Positions 36,366 through 44,716 of a stretch of DNA of 64,000 nt are shown here, one piece after another. Under the pieces are notes generated by a model. The model had not been told where the DNA came from, searched no databases, and saw only the letters and a program-made list of their open reading frames with translations. This DNA comes from SNAP01 sp049671745 (lineage in GTDB: Bacteria > Bacteroidota > Bacteroidia > Bacteroidales > Marinifilaceae), in assembly GCA_049671745.1 (NCBI GenBank), contig JBATVL010000042.1, positions 19,220 through 83,219 of the forward strand. Direction: 5' to 3'. Both the position numbers and the translations under genes were made by a program. Position 1 is the stretch's first letter; each line of letters starts with the position of its first letter.

Positions 36366-37565
36366 TTATTTTATCTCAGATAATACTTGGAAAGCCTTAA
36401 GATCAAACTCAGGCAATATAGCAATCACATGGTCGAATATATCCGATTGAATACCCTCATAGACTTTCCAGTCCTGCTCTTTAGAAAAACAATAAATCTC
36501 TAAAGGCACACCCTTATCAGTAGGTTGAAGTTGTCTAACCATGAAAGTCATATTATCATGAATCAAAATATTGCTATTTAAATACTCTTGAAGATACATA
36601 CGGAATGTACCAATATTAGTTAGTCTAACTTTATTTACATCAAGAGTCTCATTAGAATTAATACCCTCAACTCTCTTAATAGTCTCGTTGATATACTTAG
36701 TAAGTAATTTATATTCTTTAAACTTCTCTATTTGTTCAGGAGTAAGAAATTTAACAGTCTGAATATCCAAACTAATACTTCTTTTTATTCTTCTACCGCC
36801 TGATTCAGTCATACCTCTCCAGTTAGTAAAAGACTCCGACATAAGTTTATAAGTAGGAATAGTAACAATAGTCTTATCCCAGTTTCTCACCTTAACTGTA
36901 GTAAGAGAAATCTCGAAAACCTCACCATCAGCATCACTAGAAGGCATTACTATCCAATCATCTATATGTAGCATATTATTGGCAGAAATATTAATTCCGG
37001 CCACAAAACCCAGAATACTATCCTTAAACACCAACATAATAACCGCAGCAAAAGCTCCAAGTCCTGTTAATAATGCTTTAGGGGACTTATCCATGAATAT
37101 AGAAATTATAACTATAGCAATAATAACTATAGTAGTTATCTTAATCACCTGAATAAAACCCTTTATAGGTTTAGACTTAGACACCGCAAAAGAGTTATAT
37201 ATATCATTAGTAGCATCCAGAAGAGTACTAATTAAAAGAGCTGTAAGTACAAGAAGATAAACAGAGAGAGTATTCTGTATAGTATCTTTCACACCGAAAT
37301 CGCCAAGGAAATGCATATAGTAATTAAGAACTATAGCAGGCATAATAAATGACAGTTTGTGAAAGAACTTTCTTTTCAACAGATAATCATCCCATTGAGT
37401 TTTAGAATTCTTAATAACTTTCACCAATACATTTCTTAAAATGTACCTTGTTAAATAAAATGCAAAAGAAGATAAAAGAATAGCACTTACTATGTGAATG
37501 GCATTCCATAAATACTGATTTTCCTTTAATAGATCAAATGAAAAGTCGATACTAGCTAAAATCAT
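36366..37565 (-). CDS. MscS-family mechanosensitive channel (YbdG-like)
   Basis: 399 residues: five hydrophobic segments in the first half, then the MscS beta domain. The pore-lining helix is LLTGLGAFAAVIMLVFKDSI, followed by LGFVAGINISANNMLHIDDW and DGEVFEISLTTVKVRNWDKT. The C-terminal extension of mixed alpha/beta is typical of YbdG-like channels. It opens under membrane tension to release solutes. It converges with the YgjP gene and lies upstream (divergent) of tRNA-Lys. Confidence 0.92.
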   Translation of the reverse strand: MILASIDFSFDLLKENQYLWNAIHIVSAILLSSFAFYLTRYILRNVLVKVIKNSKTQWDDYLLKRKFFHKLSFIMPAIVLNYYMHFLGDFGVKDTIQNTLSVYLLVLTALLISTLLDATNDIYNSFAVSKSKPIKGFIQVIKITTIVIIAIVIISIFMDKSPKALLTGLGAFAAVIMLVFKDSILGFVAGINISANNMLHIDDWIVMPSSDADGEVFEISLTTVKVRNWDKTIVTIPTYKLMSESFTNWRGMTESGGRRIKRSISLDIQTVKFLTPEQIEKFKEYKLLTKYINETIKRVEGINSNETLDVNKVRLTNIGTFRMYLQEYLNSNILIHDNMTFMVRQLQPTDKGVPLEIYCFSKEQDWKVYEGIQSDIFDHVIAILPEFDLKAFQVLSEIK

Positions 37566-37724
37566 GTTTTTAAAGTTAAGAGGTTATTTGATATTTGTGT
37601 AGTTTATGTGTTTAAGCTATAAAGATACTAAAAAAATACAAAAAAAGTTTTGGGTTTAAGTGGTTAGAATTAAAGGTCTTAAAGATATGCCTGTAAAGGG
37701 CTGTGTAATTTTTATTGAAAAAGA

Positions 37725-37755
37725 TTTGCAGGAACAAAAATACTGTCTATCTTTG
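37725..37755 (+). promoter_or_regulatory. Promoter of tRNA-Lys
   Basis: A full Bacteroidota-type promoter: -33 TTTG (37725-37728), 19-bp spacer, -7 TATCTTTG (37748-37755), ending 38 bp ahead of the tRNA. This is one of the best matches in the window. Confidence 0.8.
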
Positions 37756-37793
37756 CATGGCAATTGGGAATAACAAGTGCAAAATAAAAGGAT

Positions 37794-37866
37794 GGTTCAG
37801 TAGCTCAGTTGGTAGAGCACAACACTTTTAATGTTGGGGTCCTGGGTTCGAACCCCAGCTGAGCCA
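37794..37866 (+). tRNA. tRNA-Lys(TTT)
   Basis: A 73-nt cloverleaf: 7-bp acceptor stem (one G-T pair), D arm GCTCAGTTGGTAGAGC, anticodon stem CAACA/TGTTG with loop CTTTTAA giving anticodon TTT, and T arm CTGGG-TTCGAAC-CCCAG. CCA is not encoded. It has a clear promoter upstream and a terminator downstream. The accessory region begins right after it, which fits a tRNA integration site, though no integrase or repeated tRNA 3' end is visible. Confidence 0.97.
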
Positions 37867-37869
37867 CGA

Positions 37870-37899
37870 AATGCAAGCTTTATAGCTTGCATTTTTTTT
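37870..37899 (+). terminator. Terminator of tRNA-Lys
   Basis: A 10-bp stem (37870-37879 with 37884-37893), 4-base loop and a T-run follow the tRNA by 3 bp. Confidence 0.85.
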
Positions 37900-37946
37900 G
37901 TGCAAAAAAACTTTTAGATCTTGTGCAAAAAGATGAATGTTTTGAC

Positions 37947-37976
37947 AAAAAAAAAGGTCGCCCTTGCGGGCGACCT
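37947..37976 (-). terminator. Terminator of the minus-strand phage-like cassette
   Basis: A 9-bp GC-rich stem (37955-37963 with 37968-37976), 4-base loop; on the minus strand it is followed by a run of nine T (37947-37955 region). It lies just downstream of the DUF6266-type pseudogene stop. Confidence 0.85.
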
Positions 37977-38013
37977 TTGTTTAGGCTTAATCTTGCTACT
38001 CTGTGAGTAGAGA

Positions 38014-38664
38014 TTATTTTAGTAGTGGTACTTCAACCTCTAGGTGGTATGAGGGAGAGAACTTAGACTCAGTAACATTCTCAAAAAACAAGAATACTTC
38101 AGCAGTACAAAGTTCAAACTCAGATAAATCTACACTTGCTTTTTCATCTTCACGAGTAGCATTAGATTTAAACTCATAAATGTTATTAAGCTCATCGTCT
38201 TTATCCATAACAATGATTTTCAAAACATCATCATTAGAAGAAACATCTTCATTCTCATGGCATATCCATTTCATATTATAGATACCTTTTTGAGTAGTAT
38301 CAGCTTCAAATTGAAATTTCTTTGGATTACGAGCATCTCAAATACTAAGATGTAATTTCTCATAATCAGTTAATTCGCCATATTCGTTAAAAGCCTCATA
38401 ATTATTCTTTATGAAAGAGTTTGAGCCAGTTAAGATTTTACTATCCTGTTCCCAAATAGGACGAATAATACTTTTAAGAATAGTTTTACTAAACTTAGTA
38501 AGAGCTCTAAAACGTATTCTAATCTCCTGTTGTTTTTTAGTATTAGCATCACGATAGTGATCAGGTTTACCACGCATGATATCTATACCTCTCCAAGAAG
38601 AGCCAACTACGTTACCTACAGTTCCTGAGAATGCGCCAGTAACACCATTATTAATTTTAGCCAT
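38014..38664 (-). pseudogene. DUF6266-type protein gene interrupted by one in-frame TGA
   Basis: Two frames that look separate (108 residues from 38664, and 86 residues ending at 38014) lie in the same reading frame with a single TGA at 38338-38340 between them. Read through, the gene gives about 216 residues, matching the 212-residue paralogue at 41380. The N-terminal GVTGAFSGTVGNVVGSSWRG is the DUF6266 hallmark. In the paralogue the residue at the stop is a Gly (YASIGSL), here SI-stop-DARN, so one base change from GGA to TGA explains it. The frame downstream is otherwise open for 107 codons, so the mutation is recent, or the stop is bypassed. Confidence 0.75.
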
Positions 38665-38737
38665 TGTAATAAAATTTAAAGATTAATAAAAAAGATCTCT
38701 AGAATTATTGATCCCTGCGCACTGAATCTCTAATTCC

Positions 38738-38950
38738 TTATTTCTCAGACTTATTATGTCTGTTTTTCCATCTCCTTTGCAAATATGCAATAGTGATGCT
38801 TGAGAGCACTCCACCAATAATAGAAGTGATAGAGTTTATAAGAGGAACCAACAATGGATCTAAACCCACTGGAGTATTAGCTGCCATAATAGTCTGAGAA
38901 AACCCCAGAGATGAAATCATTCCTATGGCGAAATTTTTTAATTGATTCAT
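38738..38950 (-). CDS. Small membrane protein in lysis-like cassette
   Basis: 70 residues with an N-terminal hydrophobic segment (FAIGMISSLGFSQTIMA) and a second one (VPLINSITSIIGGVLSSIT), ending in a basic tail (YLQRRWKNRHNKSEK). It sits between the amidase and the DUF6266-type pseudogene. Two short membrane segments with a charged tail suit a holin- or spanin-like accessory, but no family is recognised. Confidence 0.55.
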   Translation of the reverse strand: MNQLKNFAIGMISSLGFSQTIMAANTPVGLDPLLVPLINSITSIIGGVLSSITIAYLQRRWKNRHNKSEK

Positions 38951-38965
38951 ATATTAAATATTAGT

Positions 38966-39556
38966 TCATATATACTTTTTAACTAATAAGTCTATTTGAT
39001 CAGAAAGAGAGAAACCAGGATCAACTTTACGAGAAGTAATATCCGAATGACCTATAATCTCTTTAATAGAAGGGTAGTGCAGACGAAGCAATTGGCAGAT
39101 TACTAAAAGTATGTTTATCTGAGCCTCTGTATACTTGTGCCAATAAGAAATATAACCGTTATTATCTACATGAGTATGAACCTCCTCTTTGTCTATCTCC
39201 TCACCAAACCAAGAAAGGTAAACATCCCCTTTCTTCTTAAGCTTACAGGCATTCATAAGCTCTATGCCTATAGAATACTTATTAAGTCCTTCAAAGCCCT
39301 TATAAGAACTTTTGCCTGCATGCCATGCCTGAGTGGAGAAATCCACTAACTGACTAATACTACCATCTCTAGCAATAACAATATGTGCAGAAGCTTTCAC
39401 CTCAGGATCTTTCAAAAAATTTATAGTGCTCTTGAGGTTCTTAGAAGCAGTACTATGAAGCACTATGAACTGTAAATCCTTTATTGCCTTTCTGTTCTTA
39501 GAGCAGCTTACCTGCTGCACTATTTCATCTATTAATCTGTCATTTTCTATTTTCAT
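38966..39556 (-). CDS. N-acetylmuramoyl-L-alanine amidase (Amidase_2 type)
   Basis: Cuts the amide between muramic acid and the stem peptide. 196 residues, one domain: zinc ligand His34 in FIVLHSTAS, SAHIVIARDGSI, QAWHAGKSSYKG, SIGIELMNA, then GHSDITSRKVDPGFSL near the end with the other zinc ligands. There is no signal peptide, so export would need the neighbouring holin-like protein, as in phage lysis cassettes. Amidases of this kind are frequent beside DUF6266-type genes in Bacteroidota. Confidence 0.9.
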   Translation of the reverse strand: MKIENDRLIDEIVQQVSCSKNRKAIKDLQFIVLHSTASKNLKSTINFLKDPEVKASAHIVIARDGSISQLVDFSTQAWHAGKSSYKGFEGLNKYSIGIELMNACKLKKKGDVYLSWFGEEIDKEEVHTHVDNNGYISYWHKYTEAQINILLVICQLLRLHYPSIKEIIGHSDITSRKVDPGFSLSDQIDLLVKKYI

Positions 39557-39593
39557 TTTATAGAGTTTTAAGCTGTTAGATATCTTTTTGATA

Positions 39594-39968
39594 CTACAAT
39601 AATTTCTTACCTAAGCTTTGAGCAACTTTCTCGGCAGAGCGACCAATAACATAACCACCAAGACCCATTTCCAAGACGTCCCAAAAAGGAGAAGAATCCT
39701 TAAGCATTGGTATGTCAATAAATATTCCCAAAAGCACAACACCAGCAAAAGCAAGCATTATAATAGGTCGCCAACTCCTCTGTAAAAAATTACCTTTTGC
39801 TTCTGTTATAATAACTTCCTTTTTGGCCTCTATAACTTTATCTATAGATTGAATTATAGCATAAGAAACCTCCGATTTAAGCTTCTTTTTCTCCTTAGAA
39901 TTACTGGTGAAATTTTCAATAATCCCATTCACTGTTTTTAGTAAATCTCCCATTACAGAAATGTTCAT
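39594..39968 (-). CDS. Holin-like protein (3TM holin type)
   Basis: About 124 residues from ATG 39968. After a charged helical N-terminus comes EAKGNFLQRSWRPIIMLAFA, which is the hallmark of the GTA/phage 3TM holin family, then further hydrophobic segments (GVVLLGIFIDIPM, MGLGGYVIGRSAEK). I choose 39968 because an ATG at 40010 would overlap the upstream HTH gene by 35 bp. It lies directly ahead of the amidase, the usual holin-endolysin order. Confidence 0.75.
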   Translation of the reverse strand: MNISVMGDLLKTVNGIIENFTSNSKEKKKLKSEVSYAIIQSIDKVIEAKKEVIITEAKGNFLQRSWRPIIMLAFAGVVLLGIFIDIPMLKDSSPFWDVLEMGLGGYVIGRSAEKVAQSLGKKLL

Positions 39969-39975
39969 AATGTCT

Positions 39976-40278
39976 TTATTTTTTAGGGTGAATATTATTT
40001 TCAATCTCATTCAATATCTCTTCATAATCGTAAAGCCACAAACCCTGAAATCTAGAAAATGTGATTTTGCCCTCAGCTCTATATTTTGTTAGAGTTCTTG
40101 CTTTGATGGGCAGAATCTTATAAAGTTCTTTAGCAGTGAGCCATTTCTTTCTCTCTACAGGTTTAATAGATTTTTTAATCTCTAGTAATAACTCCTTAAT
40201 AGACTTGATACCCTCTATAATAATTAGAAGATTCTTAATGATAGTACTAATAGGATTTGATAGATTAACTTTACTCAT
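39976..40278 (-). CDS. Small helix-turn-helix protein (excisionase/MerR-like)
   Basis: 100 residues. The block KWLTAKELYKILPIKARTLT, followed by KYRAEGKITFSRFQGLWLYD, is a winged-helix DNA-binding pattern as in excisionase/MerR-like domains of Bacteroidota mobile elements. The first ~40 residues are a helical lead. It may regulate the cassette or act as an excision factor, although no integrase is seen here. Confidence 0.7.
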   Translation of the reverse strand: MSKVNLSNPISTIIKNLLIIIEGIKSIKELLLEIKKSIKPVERKKWLTAKELYKILPIKARTLTKYRAEGKITFSRFQGLWLYDYEEILNEIENNIHPKK

Positions 40279-40541
40279 TTCTTGAATATTTAGAATTTTA
40301 TATGTTTATTTTTATGTATATAAATTTCAAGAAATATGCATGTGATAGCAATTATAATAAATAATATTTTTATGAAAAATAGTTGCTGAATTTTGCTAAT
40401 GATTACAGGCAAAGGGGAAGGGGTGGAGTAAATTTATTATGATTATTTATATGCTTGATAATATGTAATTAAATGTAATAATATGCCATTACTTTATACA
40501 CTTTCATCATTATGAATAGGGTGAGGGCATATATAAACACA
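40279..40541. other. Intergenic stretch with no gene seen
   Basis: Part of a 316-bp gap between the HTH gene and the terminator of the upstream gene. AT-rich; no open frame of note. It should contain the promoter of the HTH-holin-amidase genes, but I could not pick a convincing minus-strand TTTG / TAnnTTTG pair. Confidence 0.4.
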
Positions 40542-40574
40542 AAAAGTCCTGACATTAAAAATGCCAGGACTTTT
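40542..40574 (-). terminator. Terminator of the 40595 gene
   Basis: An inverted repeat of 14 bp with one mismatch (40542-40555 with 40561-40574), 5-base loop, flanked by A/T runs on both sides. It lies 20 bp past the stop of the minus-strand gene at 40595. Confidence 0.8.
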
Positions 40575-40594
40575 GAAAACTAAAAAATGAAAAC

Positions 40595-41365
40595 CTAAAA
40601 CTTGTATTTGTAATATTCTTTAAGATAAAGCTCTAAGATCTCAGCAATCTTAGAAACAATGGGGAAAGTCACCTCTCTATTCTCTATATCTCTTCTTAGT
40701 TGGGGTATGTTCTTAATTTCTTCTTGTTGAGTAAGGCTAGTAAAAGAATGAGAACAATGAATAACATCCTTATTCTCTATAACTATAAACTTGCCAGTAG
40801 CCTTATCTGTAAAACCATTATTCTTGTAATATGTAGAAACAATATTATTTATAAGAGAAAGTTCAACATGAGAAATAGGTTCAATATTTTTATTCAAATC
40901 AAAATTTGCAAAATCTATGCAGGCTATATTTGATATACTAATAGCGTGTAAGATATTCTTTACAGAGGTAGTTTGCTTACTAGTAAAAAGATTAGTAGCT
41001 TTTATCTTCCTACCACTTACCTTAAAAGGATTAATATTCTTTTCATAATTCTCCTCTATAGTAATATTTGGGTGTTTAAACGGTTTGTTGTTCTTCTTGT
41101 TATGGTAATATGATTTCATATAATCATTACAAAAAGAGTAGAGAGAGTTTCTAACAATATTTGCCAGTTCAGGCTCCTCAGGATAAGGATCCAGTAAATT
41201 TGCTATCAACTCATTCTCTACTCCAAAAATCACATTGCTAAACTCGTTAGGGGCAAGATAGCTGTTATATGTCAGGACATCCCGTCTATTTTGTTTCTCT
41301 ATTACAAGATTAGCGCTGTGTATAAACTCTTTATACACCATTAAAGACTTAAGTATATCCTTCAT
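40595..41365 (-). CDS. Unrecognised 256-residue protein beside DUF6266-type gene
   Basis: No signal peptide or membrane segment. Largely helical; the C-terminal third (PQLRRDIENREVTFPIVSKI, then AEILELYLKEYYKY) could be a helical oligomerisation or DNA-binding tail. The middle part contains AISISNIACIDFANFDLNKN. It starts 14 bp after the DUF6266-type gene and shares its transcript. I cannot name a family. Confidence 0.6.
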   Translation of the reverse strand: MKDILKSLMVYKEFIHSANLVIEKQNRRDVLTYNSYLAPNEFSNVIFGVENELIANLLDPYPEEPELANIVRNSLYSFCNDYMKSYYHNKKNNKPFKHPNITIEENYEKNINPFKVSGRKIKATNLFTSKQTTSVKNILHAISISNIACIDFANFDLNKNIEPISHVELSLINNIVSTYYKNNGFTDKATGKFIVIENKDVIHCSHSFTSLTQQEEIKNIPQLRRDIENREVTFPIVSKIAEILELYLKEYYKYKF

Positions 41366-41379
41366 CTTAAGTTTCTTAT

Positions 41380-42018
41380 TTAATCTTTAAAACGTAATGC
41401 TCTACTATTCGAAAAAGCAGATCTATCTTTATTTGTAAAAAAGATATATATGTAATCGTTAAGATCATCTAATCTTTTTATCTCTATTGTGGTTGATAAA
41501 TCCTTACGTTTAACATCAGTATAAGTGATATTAAAAAAATCCTCATCCACTAAAGTGCAGTAAACAAGAGTGTTTTCATACTGATTCTTGTAATTAGATT
41601 TATCCTCAGACCATGAAACTTGTAATGAATGTTTATCTTCTGAGCTGTTTATATCTATGTTTATAGGTAAAGGTAGTGAGCCAATAGATGCATATAATAC
41701 AGAAGGATCAATAATCTCACCATCTGCAGCAAAAGCCTTGCTGTTATATTTCTTAAATAGATTATAACCTGATGATGTATTCTCAGGCGACAAATTCCAT
41801 ATAGGTTTTATAATAGCTGTTTTATTAGCAAAAGTAAACTTAGAGATAATAGTAAATCGTCTTCTTGCTTGTATTTGCTTATCAGAGAATTCAGAATTTC
41901 TTTTCCTCTTAGGTTTATTTTTTATTACGCTAATCCCCATTTTATGATAATAAGCTACATAAGTATCTTTGTTCAAATTTCCGCTACCTATAGAGCCTAA
42001 TTTACCTTGCAACTTCAT
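41380..42018 (-). CDS. DUF6266-type protein (divergent)
   Basis: 212 residues, no signal peptide. The N-terminal GKLGSIGSGNLNKDTYVAYY and IIKPIWNLSPENTSSGYNLF line up with the DUF6266-type gene at 38014 (FSGTVGNVVGSSWRG, IIRPIWEQDSKILTGSN), and the C-terminal half is a beta-rich, Ig-like domain (LQVSWSEDKSNYKN, DLNDYIYIFFTNKDRSAFSN). The family is common and uncharacterised in Bacteroidota, often beside amidases and holins. First gene of the minus-strand unit; a promoter-like pair lies 140 bp upstream. Confidence 0.65.
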   Translation of the reverse strand: MKLQGKLGSIGSGNLNKDTYVAYYHKMGISVIKNKPKRKRNSEFSDKQIQARRRFTIISKFTFANKTAIIKPIWNLSPENTSSGYNLFKKYNSKAFAADGEIIDPSVLYASIGSLPLPINIDINSSEDKHSLQVSWSEDKSNYKNQYENTLVYCTLVDEDFFNITYTDVKRKDLSTTIEIKRLDDLNDYIYIFFTNKDRSAFSNSRALRFKD

Positions 42019-42157
42019 AATTGTTTCAATTTAAATTAAACATTATTGTATAGATAATCAGGATAATATAGTTGAGGGTCAGGTTTTTAATCTGGGAGTC
42101 ATTATAGGGCTGAGAGATATTCTGGCGAACAAGAATTTATCTTGATTCTTATACTTA

Positions 42158-42188
42158 CAAATTTATTAAAATGTTTTCTCTTAACAAT
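42158..42188 (-). promoter_or_regulatory. Candidate minus-strand promoter for the DUF6266-type unit
   Basis: On the minus strand, ATTG (42188-42185), 19-bp spacer, then TAAATTTG (42165-42158) matching TAnnTTTG. It would give a leader of about 130 nt ahead of the gene starting at 42018. Confidence 0.4.
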
Positions 42189-42333
42189 GACTTTCTATAA
42201 TTATATTTTAAGATAGTGTAATATTATTGATATGACTTTATTAGGGTATAGCCTTGTTTTATGAGTGAGAGTTTTGTGTTTTTGTTGCATTCTGCTTATA
42301 TGCTTTCTATACTCAATCTATACGCTTTTCGTA

Positions 42334-42388
42334 TTAGCTGCGTATTAGCTGCGTGTTAGCTGCGTGTTAGCTGCGTATTAGCTGCGCA
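42334..42388. repeat. Five tandem copies of an 11-bp repeat
   Basis: Unit TTAGCTGCGTR, five head-to-tail copies (last one ending CA), immediately followed by a GC-richer tail with further GCATTGA-like echoes to about 42420. It lies in a 627-bp gene-free gap (42019-42645) between the minus-strand phage-like unit and the plus-strand ATPase module. A period of 11 bp is about one helical turn, so bound proteins would line up on one face. Iteron, operator array or slippage product are all possible. Confidence 0.9.
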
Positions 42389-42572
42389 TTGATAGAGCAT
42401 TGAGGGAGCACTTGGCGGGCTTTGTGGGGAGTAATTAAAATCTTTGTTTTTGATTATTTGTTTGGTCAGGATAATTATCCATATATTTCATACAGGTTAA
42501 AGAACTTTTATATTTTTGGTAACTAAAATAAATAAGGATGTATCAAATAGATGAAATATGAATTTTTAGTAC

Positions 42573-42580
42573 TATTTTTG
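42573..42580 (+). promoter_or_regulatory. -7 promoter elements ahead of the ATPase module
   Basis: TATTTTTG at 42573-42580 and another at 42511-42518 both match TAnnTTTG; the second has a near-match TTTC at the -33 position. They lie 66 and 128 bp ahead of the ATPase start. The decamer ACTATTTTTG at 42571 recurs exactly at 60321 in front of the other ATPase module. Confidence 0.45.
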
Positions 42581-42645
42581 ATATTATAGAATTATAAAAT
42601 GTAAACATAATTACATTTTAGTTTTTATTAATGCTTTGCAAATAA

Positions 42646-43998
42646 ATGAATATGGATACAGTTATAATAAAAGATGTAGGGCCAATATCTAGTGTACAAT
42701 TAGGTTTAAATAAAATCAATATAATTATTGGTCCTCAAAGTAGTGGAAAGAGTACTATAGCCAAGATTATTAGTTATTGTAGATGGGTAGAAAAACGTTT
42801 TTTATTGGATGGTGAATATAATTATAAGTTCTCAGAGCAATTTATTAATTTTCATAGAATAGATAAGAATTATTTTAGTGAGAACTCTATTATACATTAT
42901 AAAAGTGATTTCATAGATATTAAATATGAAGTAAAAAGCTTATCAGAAGATCTATCATCGAAAGTACTTGACATCAATAAGGAATTAGGTTTATTCCAGT
43001 CTATTAATAAAATTGAAAGCAATAATTCTTTTGCAAAATCTAAGAATATTTATATTCCTGCAGAAAGAAATTTTGTATCAGTAATACCTAATTTGAAAAA
43101 GTACAATGAAACTAATGATAATATTATGAGTTTCTTATATGATTGGTATTCAGCAAAGGAAAATTATAAGCAAGACAATTCATTACAAATTTTGGGTCTT
43201 AATATAGGTTACCATCATATAAAAGAAACTGATTCTGATATTTTAGTTTTAAATAAAGATAGTAAAGAAATCTCCTTAAAAACTGCTTCAAGTGGACTTC
43301 AATCTGTTGTTCCATTAATTATGCTTATAGAATATTTATCAAATAAATTTTTTGAAATTAAAAGTCCTGAATCTGTTTCAGAAAAAGACAATAGTGAAAA
43401 ATATATTAAAGAATATATAAATGATTTCTTAACTAAAGAATTTAAAAAACATACTAGTACTATTGATACGATATTGGCAGAAAGTGAAATTGATGACAAA
43501 GAATTTTTAGAATACACTAAGGCTCTACAGAAAATCAAGTATACAAAGGCTCTAGAAAATTTATCATCAGATTTTCATAAACAAAAGACATTAAGATCCG
43601 AATATCAATTTTCTAGTTTTATAATTGAAGAGCCTGAGCAAAACTTATTTCCAACAACACAAAGAGATCTAATATACTATATATTAGATAAAATTAATAA
43701 TAACGAAAGGAATCACTCTCTTGTTTTAACAACTCATAGTCCATATGTGTTATATGCCATTAATAATTGCATGATGGGATATAAGGTACAGGAAGAGATA
43801 GAAGAAGAAGATAAAGAAAAATTACCTAGTCTAAATTCCTGTATTAATCCTGATCTTGTTTCTGTTTGGGAAATTAAAGATGGTAAAATCAATTCAATAA
43901 AGAACGAAGAAACGGGTACAGTTGGTAAACATTATTTTAATGAAATAATGGAAGAATTGATGGATGAATATTATTTATTATTAAGTTATTTAGAGTGA
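42646..43998 (+). CDS. AAA/ABC-type ATPase of OLD-like class, two-gene module
   Basis: 450 residues. Walker A is GPQSSGKST (29-37); the Walker B/Glu region is IIEEPEQNLFP (326-336); TTHSP (362-366) is the switch His motif seen in OLD, RecF/SMC-like and PtuA-type ATPases. A C-terminal TOPRIM is absent, as the protein ends about 85 residues after the switch His. The middle (about 150-320) is a helical insert with a coiled-coil feel. The stop overlaps the start of the next gene by 1 nt (TGATG), so the two proteins are made together. Position in an RM-rich island suggests anti-phage defence (inference). Confidence 0.85.
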   Translation: MNMDTVIIKDVGPISSVQLGLNKINIIIGPQSSGKSTIAKIISYCRWVEKRFLLDGEYNYKFSEQFINFHRIDKNYFSENSIIHYKSDFIDIKYEVKSLSEDLSSKVLDINKELGLFQSINKIESNNSFAKSKNIYIPAERNFVSVIPNLKKYNETNDNIMSFLYDWYSAKENYKQDNSLQILGLNIGYHHIKETDSDILVLNKDSKEISLKTASSGLQSVVPLIMLIEYLSNKFFEIKSPESVSEKDNSEKYIKEYINDFLTKEFKKHTSTIDTILAESEIDDKEFLEYTKALQKIKYTKALENLSSDFHKQKTLRSEYQFSSFIIEEPEQNLFPTTQRDLIYYILDKINNNERNHSLVLTTHSPYVLYAINNCMMGYKVQEEIEEEDKEKLPSLNSCINPDLVSVWEIKDGKINSIKNEETGTVGKHYFNEIMEELMDEYYLLLSYLE

Positions 43999-44579
43999 TG
44001 AAACAAAAAATAAATTCAATTCTACCCAATCATACACTATTAGAATATGACTCCGATAATTTCTATGTTGTAGATTATAAAAATATAAATGGGGGTGATG
44101 TTGAGTTACATGAAGAGGAGCCAGCAGATGTAAAATCTGTTCATCTAACTAATAAAAAAAGGATTACTATATGTTTTGATGGATTTAAGGAAAATGCACT
44201 TCCAAGAGAAAATCCAGGAGACCATAATAGACAATGTGAATGCATTTTGTTCCCAAATGAAGAAGACAATACTAATTGGATATTATGCATTGAAACTAAG
44301 TATACAGATAGTATACAAAATGCTTTCAGAGAAAAAAATAACTATCCTAACTGTATGATTGAACAGATTGTTGCAACAGTTCTTTATTTTAGAGAAAAGG
44401 GAATAATTCCAAATGATAAAAAGGTAAACGCAATTGTCTCTTTTCCTCCTTTAATAGATGATTTTAGTGCTCACTTTTCTAGAGATAGAATAGCAGAAAT
44501 ATTAACTACTCATAAAATTAATATAAGACCTACTAATAAAGGAAGAATCATTAGTAAGAAAAGAATTGCCCTTGGATAA
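43998..44579 (+). CDS. Partner of the ATPase, possible PD-(D/E)XK nuclease
   Basis: 193 residues. The segment QCECILF, an 11-residue gap and WILCIETKYT gives an acidic residue (Glu81) on one strand and E99-x-K101 on the next, the layout of PD-(D/E)XK nucleases; a helix with a Gln (IEQIVATVLYF) follows as in many members. This is inference from pattern, without a recognised family. ATG 43998 is chosen because it overlaps the ATPase stop by 1 nt; a GTG three bases earlier is in frame. A strong terminator follows, so the pair forms a complete bicistronic unit. Confidence 0.6.
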   Translation: MKQKINSILPNHTLLEYDSDNFYVVDYKNINGGDVELHEEEPADVKSVHLTNKKRITICFDGFKENALPRENPGDHNRQCECILFPNEEDNTNWILCIETKYTDSIQNAFREKNNYPNCMIEQIVATVLYFREKGIIPNDKKVNAIVSFPPLIDDFSAHFSRDRIAEILTTHKINIRPTNKGRIISKKRIALG

Positions 44580-44602
44580 TTTATCCAAAGATTGAACTAT
44601 AG

Positions 44603-44642
44603 AAAAGAGCCATTTTCCTAAGATTAGGGGAATGGCTCTTTT
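44603..44642 (+). terminator. Strong terminator of the ATPase/nuclease-like unit
   Basis: A 17-bp near-perfect stem (44603-44619 with 44626-44642) with a 6-base loop; AAAA on the left arm base and TTTT on the right make it potentially bidirectional. Confidence 0.9.
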
Positions 44643-44716
44643 GTGTCACTCATACTTGACCTTTTAATATCGAAATAATAGTTTGTATATAAATAGGGAT
44701 GTAAGAGATTATAGTT

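Noticed and set aside
40595..41365. RteC-like conjugative transposon regulator
   Set aside because: The helical C-terminus is only superficially similar and no RteC motif can be aligned by eye.
42334..42388. CRISPR array
   Set aside because: The 11-bp units are directly adjacent with no spacers, and no cas gene is present.
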